Positions 35,204-42,778 of a DNA stretch of 64,000 nucleotides are shown piece by piece. The notes under the pieces are model-generated. The model was not told the origin of the DNA. It was given only the letters and a program-made list of their open reading frames with translations, and made no database searches. Where the stretch lies: contig NZ_CP157278.1 in the NCBI RefSeq assembly GCF_040026395.1, forward strand, positions 744,001-808,000, written 5' to 3'. The first letter of the stretch is position 1; every line of letters begins with the position of its first letter. The position numbers and the translations under genes are program-made. This DNA comes from Pedobacter lusitanus (GTDB lineage Bacteria > Bacteroidota > Bacteroidia > Sphingobacteriales > Sphingobacteriaceae).

Positions 35204-36124
35204 TTATTTTTTGGCTTTACTCAGATTCCATTTCAGTGCAACTGCTCCGTAAGCTGTAGTCACAAACCGAGGGTCTGCCATGTCTTTTGCTTTAAAGAAA
35301 TCTTTAAGTTTCCTGCTTGTAGTTGTAAAAGATCTGGTTAAGGTCGTACCCGCAGTTAGTTGCAAAGTAATTGATTTACCTAATTTAATTTCCGGTCTCA
35401 AACCCGCAACTACCTGCTGATAGCCTAATAACATGGATTTATTATCCTTTGTAACTTCGGCAGTCATACCACTTAACTCAACAACTGCTTTAAGTTCAAA
35501 TGAAGGATTCATTTGTACACCAAATTCTATATTTTCAGGGAAGTTAACATGTAAGCGATAGCGTCCGGCAGTAACCCAGTTAAAATAAAGACCAGGCAAT
35601 ATCATCGGGACGCCAAATGTATTGGAAACAACCGGTCCAAATCCAAAAGCAGTACGTGGGTTAAAGTGTTTAATAAATAATACCCCTCCCTGCACTAAGA
35701 TATCATCCGAAGTTATCTTTTCCATATCTGTATAAACTCCTACCGAGGCCATCGCCATGATTGACCATGTTTTACTTATCGGGCGCATATGAACCAATCC
35801 AAGCTGTGCGTTCAGCATTTCTGTCGGGAACAATTTCACTTCGTAATCCCGGTTCTCCATCTGAGCATACGCTCCTTCTACATTCACCGCCCACATCTTT
35901 GGTCTTCCTGATGAATCTATCTTAACAGATAGCGGAATACTGAATCCCAGTTGCATCCGCTTAAAATTGCTGGAAGAACCGGTTTTAACGCTGTCTACCG
36001 GTCTTATGTAATTAGAGAAAGGAACGTATTCGGCCTTAATTTTACCAGAGATACCAGTTTGGGCACCGGCTTTTAAATTTAAACCCAATCCGACAACAAT
36101 CAGGCAATAGTGTAAAGTTTTCAT
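35204..36124 (-). CDS. Exported outer-membrane-type protein (DUF6268-like)
   Basis: The 306-residue protein has a signal peptide (CLIVVGLGLNLKAGAQ) and alternating amphipathic strands throughout (VNVEGAYAQMENRDYEVKLF, FNPRTAFGFGPVVSNTF). It ends in a strand, ALKWNLSKAKK. The pattern is that of a closed beta-barrel. It resembles the DUF6268 group of Bacteroidota, but I hold that loosely. It lies 71 bp downstream of an AraC-type gene on the same strand. Function unknown. Confidence 0.7.
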   Translation of the reverse strand: MKTLHYCLIVVGLGLNLKAGAQTGISGKIKAEYVPFSNYIRPVDSVKTGSSSNFKRMQLGFSIPLSVKIDSSGRPKMWAVNVEGAYAQMENRDYEVKLFPTEMLNAQLGLVHMRPISKTWSIMAMASVGVYTDMEKITSDDILVQGGVLFIKHFNPRTAFGFGPVVSNTFGVPMILPGLYFNWVTAGRYRLHVNFPENIEFGVQMNPSFELKAVVELSGMTAEVTKDNKSMLLGYQQVVAGLRPEIKLGKSITLQLTAGTTLTRSFTTTSRKLKDFFKAKDMADPRFVTTAYGAVALKWNLSKAKK

Positions 36125-36195
36125 ATTTCTTTTTTAGCTGTGATTTGATTTATAAATCATCACGAAGAACGTATGCTGTAAACTTTAAAGGGAAA

Positions 36196-37092
36196 TTAAT
36201 TGACCACCTGCCTGATCGTTTTGACAAGAGGTAAATCAGGCTGGAAATTGTTAAACCAGTTTTTCTTAAAGACGGACGGATTTTGTCCGGTAATCTTATT
36301 AAATAACTTATTAAAATAGGACAAACTATCAAAACCTACAGCGTAACAGGCTTCAGTAACATTTTTATCCTGCATTAACAGATTTTTTGCCAGATCAATG
36401 CGATATTGGTTTACAAAATCTGTAAAAGTCATGTTGGCCTGCTTTTTAAAATACCTGCAGAAGGCCGGGGTTGTCAGATTTACTTTAGCTGCGACAATAT
36501 TGACATCAGGCTTTTGGTTATAATTCGCATCAATATATTCGTAAATGGCACCCATTCTTAATTTATCTCTTAAAAAGAAGGATAAATTAATCTCTTCATC
36601 ATTCAGAATCTCGGTTTCTTCTGAACCGGCCAGCAAATGAAAGATTTCAATTAACCTGATGAGCTGCTGAAAGGAATTCAATTCGGCCATTTGTTTTAAT
36701 TTCTCTACCACAATAGCTTTGGTTTCACCATGAAAGGCAATTCCCCCTGCTGCTTTTTTAAACAACTGGTCAATGCTGGTGAATTCTGGCGAAAGGGCTA
36801 TTGCTGACCCCAGAAAATCTGTTCTCAATTGTATCACGATCTGGTGGTAGTCACTTCGCAATCTGTAATCGAAGTTAAGATGCGGAAGATTTCTCCCTAT
36901 AAAAACAAGGTCACTTTTTGTATATCCGGAAATATGAGAACCGACATGTCTTATACCGGCGTCAGCCTCCACATAAACAAGTTCATATTCAGCATGAAAA
37001 TGCCAGAAAAATGTATTCCTCAGTCTGGGCGAAAAATATTTAAAGGACTTACCCGGGTCAAAACTTATTTTCTCCAGCTGTATTTCATTCAT
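36196..37092 (-). CDS. AraC family transcriptional regulator
   Basis: The 298-residue protein is read from ATG 37092; a TTG seven codons upstream (37113) is less likely. It has an N-terminal cupin-like sensor half (FWHFHAEYELVYVEADAGIRH) and a C-terminal AraC HTH pair (LTTPAFCRYFKKQANMTFTD; ACYAVGFDSLSYFNKLFNKI, ending GQNPSVFKK). It is divergent from the phytanoyl-CoA dioxygenase-like gene and upstream of the barrel gene, so either may be controlled by it. Confidence 0.87.
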   Translation of the reverse strand: MNEIQLEKISFDPGKSFKYFSPRLRNTFFWHFHAEYELVYVEADAGIRHVGSHISGYTKSDLVFIGRNLPHLNFDYRLRSDYHQIVIQLRTDFLGSAIALSPEFTSIDQLFKKAAGGIAFHGETKAIVVEKLKQMAELNSFQQLIRLIEIFHLLAGSEETEILNDEEINLSFFLRDKLRMGAIYEYIDANYNQKPDVNIVAAKVNLTTPAFCRYFKKQANMTFTDFVNQYRIDLAKNLLMQDKNVTEACYAVGFDSLSYFNKLFNKITGQNPSVFKKNWFNNFQPDLPLVKTIRQVVN

Positions 37093-37214
37093 TTGCTGTT
37101 GGTATATTGTCAAAAGCGCTGCATTACTATCTTTTGATTAATAAACATAGCTATTAAATCAATACAGAGCAAATACTGGTCATTACAACACATTTAATCG
37201 GCAGCGGGAGCTCT

Positions 37215-37222
37215 TATTTTTG
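37215..37222 (+). promoter_or_regulatory. Candidate -7 element of the PhyH-type dioxygenase gene
   Basis: TATTTTTG matches TAnnTTTG and lies 20 bp before the ATG at 37243, in the intergenic space facing the divergent AraC gene. Confidence 0.35.
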
Positions 37223-37242
37223 GTCAAACAAATCCATTAAAG

Positions 37243-38196
37243 ATGAAAAACCAGACAATGAATACGATGGCACATAAGGATATACCGGGTAATCCTTCTA
37301 CGGCCAAATCCAGTGAAATACGTCTGAATGACCGCAGCAAGGAAACAACATTACGTCTGTTAACCGAACAGGACTGGGCATTCTGGATTACTAACGGTTA
37401 TGTTATTATCAAAAATGCTGTTCCCCGGGAACAGGTTAAAAAGACAGCTGATTATCTTTGGGAATATGAGAATAAAGATCCAAATGATATAGAAAGCTGG
37501 TATAAAAAGCCAAATGCACAAATGCAGATGTCAGAACTGAACAATACTGGTATGGTGGAAATTTACAACCATCAGTATTTATGGGAGAACAGGATGTATC
37601 CAAAGGTTCATCAGGCCTTTGCCGACATCTGGGGAACCGAGAAACTATGGGTAACCATTGACAGGGCCAATTTAAATTTCCCGCTTCGTCCTGGTTTTGA
37701 ATATAAGGGCTTTATTCACTGGGATTATGATCCGGAGACAAAACCTCAGAATGTACAGGGTGTACTGGCCCTGGCAGATCAGACTGACGAAAATATGGGT
37801 GGTTTTCAATGTATACCTGAATTATTCCGCACTTATGACACCTGGAAATTAACCCAGCCGGAAGATCGTGATCATTATAAACCAGATACTTCAGGATTTG
37901 ATCTTGAAAAAGTAAAACTGGAAGCGGGTGATCTGCTCATATTCAATAGTTCACAGCCCCATGGCATCCGGGCGAACACAAGTAAAGATAAGGTAAGAAT
38001 AGCTCAGTATATCGCTATGATGCCTGCACAGGAAGAAAATGAAGCGCTTAAGCAATGGCGTATTGGCAGCTGGAAAAACAGGGAGGCCATGCAGGGTTAT
38101 GCATTTCCCGGAGATCCTTTAGAAAGGGAGAAGAAAAATCCGGTTGCAGAACTCACTCCATTAGGTAAAAAATTACTGGGACTTGAAAATTGGTAA
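37243..38196 (+). CDS. Phytanoyl-CoA dioxygenase (PhyH) family protein
   Basis: The 317-residue Fe(II)/2-oxoglutarate-dependent oxygenase fold has the metal-binding HxD in GFIHWDYDPET and the distal His in SSQPHGIRANTS, with a following Arg that would bind 2-oxoglutarate. Bacterial PhyH members hydroxylate varied small molecules, so the substrate is open. It is divergent from an AraC regulator gene, the likely controller. The first about 35 residues are polar and probably disordered. Confidence 0.88.
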   Translation: MKNQTMNTMAHKDIPGNPSTAKSSEIRLNDRSKETTLRLLTEQDWAFWITNGYVIIKNAVPREQVKKTADYLWEYENKDPNDIESWYKKPNAQMQMSELNNTGMVEIYNHQYLWENRMYPKVHQAFADIWGTEKLWVTIDRANLNFPLRPGFEYKGFIHWDYDPETKPQNVQGVLALADQTDENMGGFQCIPELFRTYDTWKLTQPEDRDHYKPDTSGFDLEKVKLEAGDLLIFNSSQPHGIRANTSKDKVRIAQYIAMMPAQEENEALKQWRIGSWKNREAMQGYAFPGDPLEREKKNPVAELTPLGKKLLGLENW

Positions 38197-38269
38197 ACAG
38201 ATATTTCTTAAAAACTAACCAAATACGCTGGTTTCTATCTAATTTGCGCTTATAATCGCCATAAAAAAA

Positions 38270-38848
38270 ATGATCGAAAACGTAAAAATATTAAACACAG
38301 AGATTCTCTCTGATAACTGGTATACATTAAAAAAAATAACTTATACGTATACACTGAAAGATGGTTCATCCCAAACGCAGGACAGAGAAGCATATGACCG
38401 GGGAAATGGTGCTACTATCCTTTTATACAATAAAGAACAGCAGACTGTAATCCTTACCAGACAATTCAGGCTGCCCACATATATTAACGGAAACAGTTCT
38501 GGAATGCTGATTGAGGCTTGCGCCGGCTTACTGGACAAGGACAATGCTGAAGATTGTATCAAAAGAGAAACCGAAGAAGAAACAGGTTATAAAGTAACTG
38601 AGGTTCGTAAGATATTTGAAGCATATATGTCCCCGGGATCGGTTACTGAGATTTTACATTTCTTCGTTGCCGCATACTCTAAATCGATGAAGGTAAATGA
38701 AGGTGGTGGGCTGGAACATGAGCAGGAAAACATAGAAGTAATGGAAATTTCTATAGACCGGGCTATGCAAATGATAGATAGCGGAGAAATTATGGATGGA
38801 AAAACGATTATCTTACTCCAGTATGTTAAACTTCACAACCTGCTGTAG
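38270..38848 (+). CDS. NudK-like NUDIX hydrolase (GDP-mannose pyrophosphatase-like)
   Basis: The 192-residue protein has the Nudix box near residues 85-106 ([19 protein letters not shown], then EETGY). The spacing matches E. coli NudK, and the preceding [18 protein letters not shown] and following [15 protein letters not shown] also fit NudK. One canonical box Glu is replaced by Asn, while the metal-binding REXXEE core is intact. NudK hydrolyses GDP-mannose and related nucleotide sugars. I infer the same activity class, with the substrate open. Confidence 0.85.
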   Translation: MIENVKILNTEILSDNWYTLKKITYTYTLKDGSSQTQDREAYDRGNGATILLYNKEQQTVILTRQFRLPTYINGNSSGMLIEACAGLLDKDNAEDCIKRETEEETGYKVTEVRKIFEAYMSPGSVTEILHFFVAAYSKSMKVNEGGGLEHEQENIEVMEISIDRAMQMIDSGEIMDGKTIILLQYVKLHNLL

Positions 38849-39075
38849 ATTTCCAGAATCACAGGATTTCTGGCCGTGTCTGCAACTTAAACAGATGTGA
38901 CCAGCTCTAAGCACTCTAACTGAAACAAATGCAGGAGAACGCCTTAAAAGCCTTCTCTTGTTTTTAGTTAAAAAATAATTTCATAAATCCCCGGGGTTTC
39001 TCGGATCCAATATGGGATTAAAGGAGCTTATGCTATATATTTGATAAATAAAAACTTAATCATAATATGATTATC

Positions 39076-39216
39076 TAATTAAAAACAAAGCATTTATTAA
39101 TCGAAAAAGACTATAAATTCAATAAGCCCGGTTTGGATATACAACCCTGGAATGATAAAGTTAATACTATGGAAATAATTGACCCCTTTGGAAACAGGTT
39201 AACATTTAATGGCTAA
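39076..39216 (+). pseudogene. Remnant of a glyoxalase/bleomycin-resistance superfamily protein
   Basis: One frame reads about 46 residues ending in MEIIDPFGNRLTFNG and a stop. DP-GN-L-F followed by a few residues is the usual C-terminus of glyoxalase-fold proteins, and the preceding LLIEKDYKFNKPGLDIQPW fits the last beta-alpha unit. A stop lies directly upstream in frame, and no intact N-terminal half is visible. I see no other feature in 38849-39075. Confidence 0.55.
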
Positions 39217-39887
39217 TCCAATGCTTTTTGAGCATTAATGATTACCATATCCCTCTCTACCTCTTCACCGGCAATACTTCTGACCTTTTCTGTATGCAGA
39301 TTGACACTGATAATACTGAAACCACAGCCGCGTAACAGTTCTTCTGCTTCATGCTGGCTGTATAAATGAAAATCATATGGTGTAAAAGGAAGTTTCTCCA
39401 TGAACTCTCTGGTACCAAAGGTCAGACTAAATATCCCACCAGGTCTGAGCACTCTTAAAATTTCAACGGCATAAGCTTTTGGATCTTTCCAGAAATATAA
39501 AGTGTTTACTGTAAAGATCTTTGTGAAAAAATCAGCCGCGAAATTTAACTTTTCACCATCTGACAATGAGAAATCTGCCCTGCCGGAAGTTACAGCGTCC
39601 TTATTTAACTTTATAGCTTCGCTAACCATCAGCGGTGATATATCTACACCATAATAAAGCAGATACTTAATCTCATTTAAGAGTGCAGGGACATGAAATC
39701 CGTTCCCAGGTCCTATTTCCAGCAATACGTCATTGGGTTTTGGATTCAGAGCCGAAATAGTCAGCGCAATCATATTGCCGTTAGTGGCAGCCATACTTTC
39801 GGCAGTCTTTACTCCCTGCGCTCCGCTAGGGCAGCTCAATTGCCCTGCTAACTCTTTAAAATCAGGTTGATTAGGTTTTTCAGCCAT
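39213..39887 (-). CDS. Class I SAM-dependent methyltransferase
   Basis: The 224-residue protein has the SAM-binding motif LLEIGPGNGFHVPAL at residues about 56-70 and later DYFTK-like segments ending in VLRPGGIFSLTFGTREF (motif post III). It fits the Methyltransf_11/UbiE-like group. The first 35 residues are polar with a cysteine-bearing segment (ELAGQLSCPSGAQG) that also recurs in orthologue-like proteins. The substrate is unknown. Its 3' end touches the glyoxalase remnant. Confidence 0.87.
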   Translation of the reverse strand: MAEKPNQPDFKELAGQLSCPSGAQGVKTAESMAATNGNMIALTISALNPKPNDVLLEIGPGNGFHVPALLNEIKYLLYYGVDISPLMVSEAIKLNKDAVTSGRADFSLSDGEKLNFAADFFTKIFTVNTLYFWKDPKAYAVEILRVLRPGGIFSLTFGTREFMEKLPFTPYDFHLYSQHEAEELLRGCGFSIISVNLHTEKVRSIAGEEVERDMVIINAQKALD

Positions 39888-39935
39888 GCTTTTTTTGTTG
39901 CTTATTTTGAAAAAAGGATAAGATTTGTACCTGTA

Positions 39936-39961
39936 TTACCCGCACTCTTTTGTGCGGGTAA
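39936..39961. other. 10-bp perfect hairpin upstream of the methyltransferase gene
   Basis: TTACCCGCAC (39936-39945) and GTGCGGGTAA (39952-39961) flank a six-base loop, 49 bp before the methyltransferase start. It lacks a clear T-run on either strand, so a 5'-leader structure is as likely as a terminator. Confidence 0.4.
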
Positions 39962-40131
39962 CCAGGATTTTAATAAATATTACTGAACACAGTATTTTTA
40001 TCCTTGCCTAACCGTTATTGTATATATTGAGACAGGAAATCGCTGCTTTGATAGTCCAAAGGTACACTATTTAGAATCATTCTACGTTATTTAAATCTTT
40101 GTTACAATCTCATGACAATAACAAATGGTCT

Positions 40132-40608
40132 TTACAGCTTAATCAGATCGATAATCTGACCTAAATAAATCTCATCTGTCTCATCAAACTGAGAAAGCTC
40201 AATACTATCGACATCAAGCACACCAATTACAACATCGTTCTTCATTACCGGCAGAACTATCTCAGATCTGGATGCCGAGCTGCAGGCAATATGACCTGGA
40301 AATTTCTCTACGTCGTCCACAATAATAGTTTTAGCATCTTGCCATGCCTTCCCGCACACTCCTTTTCCAAGTTTAATTCTGGTACAAGCTACCGGCCCCT
40401 GAAACGGACCTAAAACCAGCTCCTCTTCTTTAACCAGATAAAAACCTACCCAAAGCCATCCAAACTGTTCTTTAAGTGCTGCAGAAATATTTGCCAGATT
40501 AGCAGTCAGATCCTGCTCTCCATATAACAAAGCTTCAATTTGAGGTATCAGTGATTGATATTGCTTTTCTTTACTTTCAGTTTTTATAATTACCAGGTCT
40601 TCTGCCAT
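40132..40608 (-). CDS. msrC: Free methionine-(R)-sulfoxide reductase (GAF domain)
   Basis: The 158-residue single GAF-domain protein keeps the three cysteines of fRMsr enzymes, in PVACTRI, GVCGKAW and HIACSSASRSE. The RSEIVLPV and GVLDVDS segments are also family-typical. It reduces free L-methionine-(R)-sulfoxide in the cytoplasm using thioredoxin-type reductants. It is divergent from a small ORF across 168 bp that hold a truncated repeat element. Confidence 0.9.
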   Translation of the reverse strand: MAEDLVIIKTESKEKQYQSLIPQIEALLYGEQDLTANLANISAALKEQFGWLWVGFYLVKEEELVLGPFQGPVACTRIKLGKGVCGKAWQDAKTIIVDDVEKFPGHIACSSASRSEIVLPVMKNDVVIGVLDVDSIELSQFDETDEIYLGQIIDLIKL

Positions 40609-40689
40609 TATTCAATTTGCTATAATAAAGCTTTAAAATTAATCAATCAGCTGGAAATGGGTGTAAAGGATACGTAATATTCTATCAGA

Positions 40690-40752
40690 ATGCCTAGAAA
40701 TTTATCTGATAATTTGTTTGTGCTTTTTTTTAGCTGCAACTTCGTCAGATTT
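40690..40752 (-). repeat. Truncated copy (A) of the hairpin repeat family
   Basis: Read on the minus strand, the sequence from TGACGAAGTTGCAGC through AAACAAATTATC matches the copy at 53101-53146 in 43 of 46 positions. It ends in ATAAATTTCTAGGCAT, which resembles the terminal inverted repeat of the related elements. The hairpin half present in the other copies is missing here. Confidence 0.7.
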
Positions 40753-40776
40753 TTAAGCCATTAATATAATTCCCAT

Positions 40777-41028
40777 ATGAGAGTAATTGCAGAACTGCCA
40801 CACCCTGAATGTAAAATCACATTGTTCAATATGAACCAGAAATATATTGTAAAATTTGAACAGGGAACTCTGGAACAAAGCTACAAATTATCTGAACTGG
40901 ATTTGACCGGAGGAGGAGCAAATGAGATTTTCCAACTGCTGGACGAGATATTTATTGCGACTGTAGTGGAGCGTTTTAAGACTATGCGTACTGATTTTTC
41001 AGCAGCTTACAAAAGACAAGAGTATTAG
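40777..41028 (+). CDS. Small conserved-looking protein of unknown function
   Basis: The 83-residue soluble protein starts with MRVIAELPHPECKITLFNMN and has balanced composition and a regular helix at the C-terminus (FQLLDEIFIATVVERFKTM). Codon use and length without internal start ambiguity suggest a real gene. I do not recognise the family. No signal peptide or membrane segment is present. A 12-bp hairpin with one bulge at 41085-41110 follows and may terminate it. Confidence 0.7.
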   Translation: MRVIAELPHPECKITLFNMNQKYIVKFEQGTLEQSYKLSELDLTGGGANEIFQLLDEIFIATVVERFKTMRTDFSAAYKRQEY

Positions 41029-41084
41029 TTAAGAATACAACACATAACACACTGTAATACAACGTATTTAAAAATAAATCAGAA

Positions 41085-41110
41085 TATTATTCTGTATTTA
41101 GATGAATATT
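41085..41110 (+). terminator. Hairpin downstream of the small ORF
   Basis: TAAATCAGAATA (41085-41096) pairs with TATTCTG-T-ATTTA (41098-41110) with a single T bulge. No strong T-run follows, so termination is tentative. Confidence 0.35.
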
Positions 41111-41200
41111 TGAGTGATATAAACTAAGATTCAGATTAATATATCCACCACAACTTTAAATACTTAAAATCAACAATAAGGTATACAGATACTTATAATA

Positions 41201-41253
41201 GTAAACAATATAATATTTTGCGATCAAAAATGACAAAATATTATATTGTTTAC
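41201..41253. repeat. 20-bp perfect inverted repeat in a gene-free region
   Basis: The arm 41201-41220 (starting GTAAACAATATAAT) is exactly complementary to 41234-41253 across a 13-base spacer. It is AT-rich, lacks the GC stem base and T-tail of a terminator, and has no adjacent gene end. The remaining sequence at 41029-41314 holds nothing else I can name. Confidence 0.75.
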
Positions 41254-41314
41254 GATTAAATGCTGATAAAACAGCGTTAATCTAATTTAAGAAAAAGATC
41301 CTGAACAGACATCA

Positions 41315-41668
41315 TTAATCAGGAATAATCACTCTATTAAAGACCAATAACCCCTATCTTGAATTTGGGAAGACTGAAGCAAAACACCACAGCATCTCCT
41401 TCCATATTCAGCTTTAGCTCTCCCATATTTTTTTCAATAAAGTCCCGGCACAATTGCAGCCCAAGTCCTACGTCCTACTCCCCGCTCATTTAAAGTTCCA
41501 TAGGGAGGTTGAAAATCTGTATTCTTCAAAAGCTGATCCAGATTGGCAACACCTGATACCGCATTGCATATATCAACGTAAATAAAGCTCTCGTTTTCTC
41601 AGATTTTAAGACGGATATATTTACCTAATGGAGTAAATTTAATTGCATTATCAATCAGATAAGATCTG
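41315..41668 (-). pseudogene. Remnant of a sensor histidine kinase ATPase domain
   Basis: On the minus strand, LIDNAIKFTPLGKYIRLKI (an N-box) is followed by an in-frame stop. A stretch of intact frame follows to GTLNERGVG, then a frame shift into LGLQLCRDFIEKNMGELKLN and VVFCFSLPKF, the G2 box and C-terminal strand of HATPase_c. The order is that of a PAS/HisKA-type kinase C-terminus. At least one stop and one frameshift break it, and the N-terminal part is absent. Confidence 0.75.
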
Positions 41669-41681
41669 AAGCACAAAAAAA

Positions 41682-41742
41682 GCCCGGCTTCACGATTATG
41701 GATCTCCTATTTTGAATAGGAAGAACCGTCGTAAAGCCGGGC
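41682..41742 (-). terminator. Terminator of the nrdHIEF operon
   Basis: The outer arms GCCCGGCTT (41682-41690) and AAGCCGGGC (41734-41742) enclose an inner hairpin TCCTATT/AATAGGA (41705-41721). On the minus strand a T7 run follows. It lies 11 bp after the nrdF stop. Confidence 0.85.
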
Positions 41743-41753
41743 CTGATAAGGAG

Positions 41754-42737
41754 TTAAAAAACAGGATCTACATCCATCTGAAAATCTTCGTCTCTCAGAT
41801 AAAGTATCTCCGTACTTTTTTCGTAGTTCGTTGACTTTTTAGAAAAGAAATCATGTTGAGTAGTTTCACCATTTAAACCATTTAAAACTATAGAGTTAAC
41901 GGCTTTTATCTCAAACAATTCTTCAAAACCAAGATTCATCATGGCTTTATTGGCATTATAACGCACGTATTCTTTTACATCGGCGGTAAGTCCAACTTCA
42001 GTATATAATTCATCAGTATATTTCAACTCATTCTCATACAATTCCATCAACAGGCTAATCAATTCTTCTTTACTTTTTTCCGGATTTGGCAGCTTCTTAT
42101 AGACATCCTGCGCAAGGAGCCCAACAAAGACACCATGAATAGATTCGTCAGCAACGATCTTTTTGATAATATCTGCACTTGCTACCATCTGCCCTTGCCC
42201 GGCAAGCCACAAAGGCATAAAAAACCCACTGTAAAAAAGGAAAGATTCTAACAAAACGGATGCTGCAAGCCCCATAAACAAATCTTCATTGCTTACTTTA
42301 GCTGCATCCAGACTCCTGTAATGTTTATCAATTGTTGCTGCTTTAAATTGCAACAGCTTATTATTCTCTACCCATTCGAACAACTCATTGATCTCTGCCG
42401 TGCTATTTACTGTAGTAAAGATAGTTGAGTACGATTTGGCATGAATAGCTTCCATCATACACATGAAAGAAAGTACGGCCTTATTTTGTAAGCCATCGAT
42501 ATGATCGAGTAATTTAGGCATACCAGTATGGCTCTGAATGGTATCAAGCAGTGTTAAACCACCTAAAGCTCTTTTATAAGCTTCCTGAATTTCAGGAGTT
42601 AAAGATTTCCAGCTATCGATATCTTTAGAAGGAATATATTCTGTATCAATCCAGAACTGACGCAGATTCTGCTCCCAGAACATGCCGGCATAATCATTTT
42701 CCGGAGTATTCCAGTTTACCGCTTTATATTGACTCAT
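41754..42737 (-). CDS. nrdF: Class Ib ribonucleotide reductase small subunit NrdF
   Basis: The 327-residue ferritin-like R2 subunit has all six metal ligands and the radical tyrosine: Asp65 (TLLDTIQ), Glu96 and His99 with Tyr103 (MEAIHAKSYS), Glu164 (LLESFLFYS), Glu198 and His201 (ADESIHGV). With nrdH, nrdI and nrdE in the same operon this is class Ib, using a dimanganese- or diiron-tyrosyl radical. The ligand set excludes the metal-free class Ie. It is the last gene of the operon, 41 bp after nrdE. Confidence 0.95.
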   Translation of the reverse strand: MSQYKAVNWNTPENDYAGMFWEQNLRQFWIDTEYIPSKDIDSWKSLTPEIQEAYKRALGGLTLLDTIQSHTGMPKLLDHIDGLQNKAVLSFMCMMEAIHAKSYSTIFTTVNSTAEINELFEWVENNKLLQFKAATIDKHYRSLDAAKVSNEDLFMGLAASVLLESFLFYSGFFMPLWLAGQGQMVASADIIKKIVADESIHGVFVGLLAQDVYKKLPNPEKSKEELISLLMELYENELKYTDELYTEVGLTADVKEYVRYNANKAMMNLGFEELFEIKAVNSIVLNGLNGETTQHDFFSKKSTNYEKSTEILYLRDEDFQMDVDPVF

Positions 42738-42778
42738 TTATGTCTGATTTAAATCTTGTTATTAAATTAAAAGCCTGA

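Noticed and set aside
41754..42737. Possible metal-free class Ie NrdF
   Set aside because: All six carboxylate/histidine ligands and the radical Tyr are present.
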